Below the pieces are notes generated by a model, which was given only the letters and a program-made list of their open reading frames with translations, was not told where the DNA came from and searched no databases. DNA of 64,000 nt. Source: Cladopsammia gracilis. Its lineage: Eukaryota; Cnidaria; Anthozoa; Scleractinia; Dendrophylliidae. Numbering within the stretch: the first letter of the stretch is position 1; each line of letters starts with the position of its first letter. Made by a program: the position numbers and the translations under genes. Shown here piece after piece: positions 61,201 to 64,000 of the stretch. Location: NCBI GenBank assembly GCA_022457155.1, contig JAJGOT010000201.1, positions 779,001 to 843,000 on the forward strand, in the 5' to 3' direction.

Positions 61201-62237
61201 ACGAGGAGAATGGTGGAAATAAATAAAAACGAAGCCCACAGCAATATTAACTTGCCAGATTGGAGTAAAATCTACCTAGAATCTAACTTTTGGTGTTTTA
61301 ATCAAATTAAGCAGAGAAAAATGATTTACACATTACTTCTTGATTAATCTTACACATACTTAGACACGAAGGCAGATTAGTGGCACACAAGCCGACTGCT
61401 TATGATGGAACAAAAGATCTTTTAATTTGAGACAAATTGGAAAAATATTAGCAGGCTATCAGCTTGCCGCCAACTAACGAATTTAATTTCTCGGCCGACA
61501 AGAAATCTGCACTTCTCGGCCAGCTTGCGGTAAATTTAGACCTTTCTTAAACTGCCAGATATTATCTGACAACCGCGGATTTTTATTATGCAGACATTGT
61601 CAGAACCAAGAAGTACAGAACTATTGTGTGGCAATCAAATGGTATGAAAAATGTCTTCTATGATTTCCCGATAAACTTCTTCACTTCTAAGAAAAAAGTG
61701 GAGTGGAGAGAGACAATGTGGAGAAACGTTTATTGCATTAGAAACATTGATAACGACCGAAGAATCGACGACAATCAGATATTTTAAAAGTCCAGTGCGC
61801 TAACCACTACATGTACATTACCGCGCCTCCACTTAATCTCTTAACCACTTGCAAATTAGAGCCTGCTCTCAGGCTATGCTAATAAAACAGAAGGCAAGTG
61901 AACTAACAATAACTACGTTGGATTGTACATTCAGGGTTTGAGTCTAGTCCCCAATTTCACTTACTCTCAGCCGATAGAAATGTCACTACAGCATATCCCT
62001 TTTCAGGCGTGAACTCCACGTTTTCTATCTCCCCTCCTCCGGAGCGACGAGTGTTTTCAAAGTAGTTTTTAATGGAATCTTCGGTTGTCGTTGAGGCCAG
62101 ACCAGTCACTTCAATGATTCGCGATTCTTCTATTTCTTCGTTGTCAGTCAATCCAACCGCCATGTCACTCGATACAACGACTTGTAGGACAGCTCCGTCA
62201 AGGGAATGTTGGTCACGTTGTAACACAGTGGTAACAA
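46374..62237 (-). CDS. PARP14-like multi-domain mono-ADP-ribosyltransferase, 5' end outside window
   Basis: Eight exons: 62237-61965, 61189-60947, 60089-59853, 56174-53779, 52440-52219, 51757-50176, 49051-48725, 46657-46374. All have GT/AG borders and matching phases (1,1,1,0,0,1,1), giving 1853 residues from the first complete codon. Order: half RRM, three complete RRMs, KH-like repeats (about 293-778), macro 1 (779-970), basic Pro/Ser linker, macro 2 (1030-1204), macro 3 (1255-1428), a second KH-like stretch, WWE (1571-1647), ART domain (1652-1853). This is the PARP10/14/15 plan and is closest to PARP14. The triad is His1736-Tyr1768-Ile1835, so transfer should be of single ADP-ribose units. 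In vertebrates such proteins act in interferon-linked antiviral signalling; the role here is inferred. The ATG at 56160 is internal, because a phase-1 acceptor lies just upstream. Confidence 0.93.
46818..47850 (+). repeat. 21-bp minisatellite interleaved with tRNA-like SINE 3' halves
   Basis: Three arrays (about 46892-47060, 47115-47610, 47694-47800) of units of the form ATCCGACCGGTGTACGGA plus ATC. Each ends in the same 3' half of a tRNA-like sequence: GGTCATAGGTTCGA(A/T)TCCTG and TCGGGGA(C/A)TCAGATT (46833, 47069, 47618, 47795). The unit matches the anticodon arm of that tRNA-like SINE. Within the long array the CCGACC and CTGACC types alternate mostly in pairs, giving an 84-bp higher-order period. 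It lies in the intron splitting the ART domain. Confidence 0.9.
47851..48724. other. Remainder of the last intron of the PARP14-like gene
   Basis: Intronic. It contains a foldback element at 48246-48393 with arms TATCAAACACTCGAGAGTGT and an imperfect inverse ending at 48393, and a loop ACTCGGCTGCGCCTCGTTT. A diverged copy of its GAGTGTTTCATCAGGTATCC motif is at about 48117. Confidence 0.6.
48725..49051 (-). CDS. PARP14-like gene, exon for the N-terminal half of the ART domain
   Basis: 327 nt, phase 1-1. It encodes VPLPDDW ... IERVQNPGLYRAY ... EKFLFHGTAEG (His1736 of the triad) and GFNRSYCGKN. The codon split with the last exon restores alanine in GKN-A-TVYGNG. Confidence 0.94.
49052..50175 (-). 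other. Intron of the PARP14-like gene
   Basis: No extra exon seen. An inverted pair ATTTCGATTTT / AAAATCGAAAT lies at about 49759 and 49881, suggesting a small hairpin element. Confidence 0.5.
50176..51757 (-). CDS. PARP14-like gene, exon with end of macro 2, macro 3, KH-like segment and WWE
   Basis: 1582 nt. It starts in frame at VLRDIIKKSLDE, finishes macro 2 (SIAIPAIGTGNLQFP), then macro 3 (VQAETGDITKEVTDAIATLS ... FPAVGTGN) in which the usual NAAN asparagines are replaced (IATLSN). A short WFGFGKS motif precedes a KH-like segment, recalling PARP14. WWE residues include Trp1581 (QWYFYDDD) and Trp1592 (GWEPYD), the surface that reads iso-ADP-ribose or nucleic-acid-like ligands. Confidence 0.92.
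52036..52194 (+). mobile_element. RTE-like LINE reverse transcriptase C-terminal fragment
   Basis: The plus-strand frame ends PLPEEIRRMAQDRKQWRRIV then ADCLAAG and a stop, matching the C-terminus of RTE/endonuclease-type LINE polyproteins. It is 52 codons, antisense within an intron of the PARP14-like gene. Confidence 0.7.
52219..52440 (-). CDS. PARP14-like gene, exon for the first half of macro domain 2
   Basis: 222 nt, phase 0-0, bounded by CTTCCCAG and AAAAG then GTAGAA. It encodes VDAIVNSTSSDLDLSRNAS ... GPKLQQEC ... GEIVVTSGGNLGCRHVFHT, the macro core with NSTS in place of NAAN, as in second macro domains of PARP14. Confidence 0.92.
52623..52897. mobile_element. Foldback MITE with about 95-bp arms and TA flanks
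   Basis: Ends CACTCTGGGTTT and AAACCCAGCGTG, long imperfect inverted arms (GCGATTTCCGGCCACGGTTA, TTTTGATGCTCTGA) and TA on both sides. Intronic. Consistent with a mariner-type MITE. Confidence 0.75.
53779..56174 (-). CDS. PARP14-like gene, large exon: KH-like region and macro domain 1
   Basis: 2396 nt. After the last RRM half come about 480 residues of KH-like repeats with recurrent I.L.G....V ends, including an IQ-like LQRGCRRFLAK at about residue 649 and an acidic DAEEDEEDEF. Macro 1 keeps VDVIVNAAN (Asn of the NAAN motif at 807-810), HAVGPFW and STGAFEFP, so ADP-ribose binding is likely and hydrolysis possible. A GKGKGKGRKKR stretch and SPTPTPSPTSTP linker, encoded by a short degenerate DNA repeat (about 53880-53935), lead into macro 2. 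Confidence 0.92.
56341..56570 (+). repeat. Pentanucleotide microsatellite (ATACA)n
   Basis: About 45 nearly perfect copies followed by CTTTATTTAACG. On the minus strand it reads AATAAAG then (TATTG)n, so it is probably an expanded LINE tail. Confidence 0.95.
56743..56803 (+). repeat. Tetranucleotide microsatellite (AAAT)n
   Basis: About 15 copies, intronic. Confidence 0.95.
57041..57176 (+). repeat. Microsatellite (TACCAC)n
   Basis: About 22 copies of ACTACC/TACCAC, leading into a LINE 3' UTR-like segment at 57177-57256. Confidence 0.95.
57177..57494 (+). repeat. LINE tail with compound (CTA)n-(CTGCTA)n-(CTA)n
   Basis: TTGTTATTAATTGCTATAAA ... GTCATGCAAAAAAGCAATTT is followed by about 240 bp of triplet and hexamer repeats. 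The same 3' UTR recurs at 58062-58150 with its own CTA tail, so the repeats grew from the LINE tail. The poly-leucine frame is an artefact. Confidence 0.85.
57495..58226 (+). mobile_element. LINE 3' end, interrupted by a nested foldback
   Basis: The plus-strand frame gives KSNQVENEIHFLLQCSKYSL and NRINEIIPDIEWKS, the cysteine/histidine-bearing C-terminal end of a non-LTR polyprotein. The foldback at 57820 splits it from its 3' UTR (58062-58150, AATAAAGCAATTTT) and (CTA)n tail (58151-58226). Confidence 0.75.
57820..58051. mobile_element. Mutator-like foldback with 9-bp target duplication
   Basis: Ends TAGACTGCGAGCAG and CTGCTCGCAGTCTA, arms of about 100 bp, and AATATTAGA on both sides (57811-57819, 58052-58060). 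The loop is GC-rich (GGTGCCCGCGCTACTCGCGG). It is nested in the LINE, itself inside the hAT-like composite. Confidence 0.85.
58586..58837. mobile_element. MITE with GTCCCATTCACACCAACG termini and TTAA flanks
   Basis: The left end GTCCCATTCACACCAACG and the right imperfect inverse (CGTCGGTGTGAATGGGG) enclose inverted AAACATGTTT blocks, with TTAA outside on each side. Non-coding. Confidence 0.65.
59853..60089 (-). CDS. PARP14-like gene, third exon in window: RRM half-modules
   Basis: 237 nt, phase 1-1 (acceptor ATGCAG, donor CAAG then GTATGT). The back half (YEAITKKAAKRKLDGKMLLI) and the front half of the last RRM (VQVTGLNRENTTRDAVFYYF ... GGGDVNNIEL ... GWALVCFED), completed by the next exon (VMAKSHSLNGARLELRL). 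Residues 173-250. Confidence 0.9.
60947..61189 (-). CDS. PARP14-like gene, second exon in window: RRM half-modules
   Basis: 243 nt, phase 1-1. The back half of an RRM (NKGNLVLDNAELKVTL) is followed by the front half of the next (TTKLLVKGLSEKTTKDGLAS ... VSDVEFGEQGSALVIFSE). Residues 92-171. The alternative upstream hydrophobic extension is intron sequence and not a signal peptide. Confidence 0.88.
61758..61830 (-). mobile_element. tRNA-like SINE remnant in an intron
   Basis: The minus strand reads GGAGGCGCGG ... GTGGTTAGCGCACTGGACTT, resembling a tRNA with a TTT-type anticodon loop. The B box is poor, so it is a tRNA-derived repeat. Confidence 0.35.
61965..62237 (-). CDS. PARP14-like gene, first exon in window: RRM half-modules
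   Basis: 273 nt, phase 1 at both ends (acceptor CATTTTAG, donor GAGA then GTAAGT). The start (VLQRDQHSLDGAVLQVVV) is the back half of an RRM whose front lies beyond the window. The rest (RIIEVTGLASTTTEDSIKNY ... GGGEIENVEF ... GYAVVTF) is the front half of the next RRM. Residues 1-90. Confidence 0.9.
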
Positions 62238-62596
62238 CTAAAATGGACAAACAGAGATGTATGGCTGTTTTCATACCAGAGTACATTATTCGATCAGGTA
62301 GAACTTGGAAAAAGAACTTCGAATTGGTCAGATAAATGTGATATAAAAGTGATCAATTTGCTCTGACGACGGAGACGTCGAGAAGTCAGGTTTACGGATG
62401 CCAATTGACCTATTTGATACAAGTTTTAGTGCTTAACTTCTCCCTTCTTTAGAAACTAACCCTTTATTCATCTGATTATGAGTCGTGAAGTCTGTCTGGT
62501 ATTAAAAGGAGTACTAAACGAATTACGCATCTGGTGTAGAACTTTGCTGCTTGCATTCTATCTGGTGGAAACAAATTCCATCGTATACTATTAACA
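62238..62596. other. Upstream intron of the PARP14-like gene
   Basis: Presumed intron, because the exon at 62237 starts at a phase-1 acceptor. The methionines upstream of 62237 in this frame belong to the intron. No further exon recognised. Confidence 0.5.
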
Positions 62597-62612
62597 TTTA
62601 GTATCACCCAAC

Positions 62613-62650
<38 letters not shown>

Positions 62651-62797
62651 GCTACTAGGGGTCTAATAGTAATAGTCATCGAGTAGCGAAATTCGCCGGT
62701 TTTATTTTTCGTTTTATTCCCAAATAAATATTTCTTCAACTTGCAATTGCTTTTTTTTATTATTGCCTTTTTCTGTCCGACTAGTTGGGTGATACTA

Positions 62798-62799
<2 letters not shown>
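62597..62799. mobile_element. MITE with perfect 20-bp terminal inverted repeats
   Basis: TTTAGTATCACCCAACTAGT at 62597-62616 is exactly inverted at 62780-62799. The element is 203 bp and non-coding. Confidence 0.85.
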
Positions 62800-62828
<29 letters not shown>

Positions 62829-62905
62829 TGGGTCAATAGCCCATTCGGCTTCGCCTCATGGGCTATTGACCCGTAGCCCTTTCGGGCTACGGGTCTAATT
62901 GTTAA
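62800..62905. repeat. Nested hairpins next to the MITE
   Basis: GGGTCAATAGCCCAT and its exact inverse surround TCGGCTTCGCCTC; GTAGCCC TTTC GGGCTAC follows, and CAATTAGACCC pairs with GGGTCTAATTG across the whole block. Probably a foldback element. Confidence 0.7.
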
Positions 62906-64000
62906 ATATCATTAGGCAGTTGAAGTTCTTATTAGTATGTGACAACTTATATCAGAGATGCTGTGCTTGTGTTGAAGTGTATAATCGGAGTAGCCCCTAG
63001 TACTTTGCCGATAATTTTGTCAGACGTTCTGATGTAATCAAACGAGCGAGTAATAGTCTGATGTAATCAAAGGAGTAATAGCGATAAGCTAGAATTCCTA
63101 AATGTAGGACCAGCATGGACCAATGTTCGCTGTTGTATGGAGGGGCGAAATAGTGGAACTTACTGGGGAAATATTCAACAAGTGTTGGAACAGTTCCGTT
63201 CATTTATGCTATGTTTTGTTTACAAAATTGTTCTAGTTTGACTCCTTCTTGGTCAGTAAGGGCGTTTGATAAGTCATAAAGCATGTATTACTAAACAAAC
63301 ACCATTTACAGAAGTGCTTAATTTCCGGTCATTTGTTCCCAACTTCCGATAACTCGAACCTTTTCCGATTTCACTTGGAGGTTCGAGTTATCGGGATGCA
63401 ACTGTACTTTTTTTGAACAATTGAAAAAATTGCGACGGAGGATATCTAGTAATTATACAATGATTATTTTGAAATACCATAGTTTCTAAGATTCTGTTGT
63501 TTTAAAAAAAAGAAAGAGAGAGAAATGCGTCTAATCTATCACACGTACATATATGTTAATAAAAGTATTTACAACCAGCTCTTCGGGTATTTGTGAAAAG
63601 TGTTATTTGCAGCCGCAGAAATGAATTATTTGCTTGCGAATAGGATTTTTATGGTTTTCCCCCTGGCTGTGATAATAGTTAAAGTTGTTGCGTTACTAAT
63701 GGTATAACAACATCCGGGTATATGCTGAATTCAATCAGAGTATGCTCCCCCCTATGAGGTTGCGTTACATTTGGAACTGTCAACACTGTTCACAACTGTT
63801 CACTTTTGTTACTCGCTTGGGAAAGAAGTGTAACTTTTAACATCCCTCCCTACCCAGTCCTCAGCATTACCTTTGGTTTTCTTTACTCCTCGATATGTTT
63901 TTCCTTGCCCTCACCTTTACTGGGCCAGGAAAATTTTATTCATTGTAAATATTAATCATGATCAAAAGTTTGATTTTAATTAAACCGGCTATGGGCATTC
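62906..64000. other. Intronic or intergenic stretch at the right edge
   Basis: No exon seen. A pogo-like inverted pair (CCGATAACTCGAACC / GGTTCGAGTTATCGG) lies at 63347-63396. Confidence 0.4.

Noticed and set aside
60947..61244. Separate secreted protein with a signal peptide (MLWASFLFIST...)
   Set aside because: The hydrophobic start is intron sequence upstream of the acceptor at 61190; the exon fits the PARP14-like gene in phase.

Overview
The window looks like nuclear DNA of an anthozoan cnidarian, most likely a stony coral. It is AT-rich, genes are sparse and intron-bearing, and it is crowded with microsatellites, foldback MITEs, non-LTR retrotransposon tails, tRNA-derived SINEs and a Penelope-like element. 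An intronless opsin, a SGNH-type hydrolase gene and a PARP14-like gene fit that assignment. It is inferred from gene and repeat style, not from a database match.

Left part (1-14.6 kb): two weak 5'-exon candidates on the minus strand, then a single-exon secreted SGNH/GDSL-type hydrolase (5058-6656, +). Several MITEs follow, then a three-exon gene for a 69-residue secreted cysteine-rich peptide (13006-14606, -), assembled from splice signals and matching intron phases because its exons are too short to stand out as open frames. Middle (15-46 kb): mostly repeats around one opsin gene (22555-23496, -). A dispersed repeat called R1 here occurs three times (28.5, 30.3 and 39.8 kb). Copy B carries a 1.1 kb nested element whose inverted partial copy lies at 23.8 kb. 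Copy C carries two insertions with hammerhead-ribozyme-like cores, one of them a truncated Penelope-like element with a GIY-YIG domain; each has a perfect 12-bp target duplication. Satellite arrays of about 112 bp (25.3 kb) and 106 bp (44.9 kb) also lie here.

Right part (46.4-62.2 kb, -): one long gene encoding a PARP14-like mono-ADP-ribosyltransferase, open at its 5' end. Eight exons join with consistent phases into 1853 residues: RRM modules, a KH-like region, three macro domains, another KH-like segment, a WWE domain and the ART catalytic domain. The three upstream exons are symmetric phase-1 modules, each holding the back half of one RRM and the front half of the next. Introns of this gene carry a 21-bp minisatellite derived from a tRNA-like SINE, foldback elements with clear target duplications, LINE remnants and long simple repeats.

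The genes do not form an operon. The functional themes are extracellular hydrolysis, light sensing, a secreted disulfide-rich peptide, and nucleic-acid-linked ADP-ribosylation of the kind that serves antiviral defence in vertebrates.
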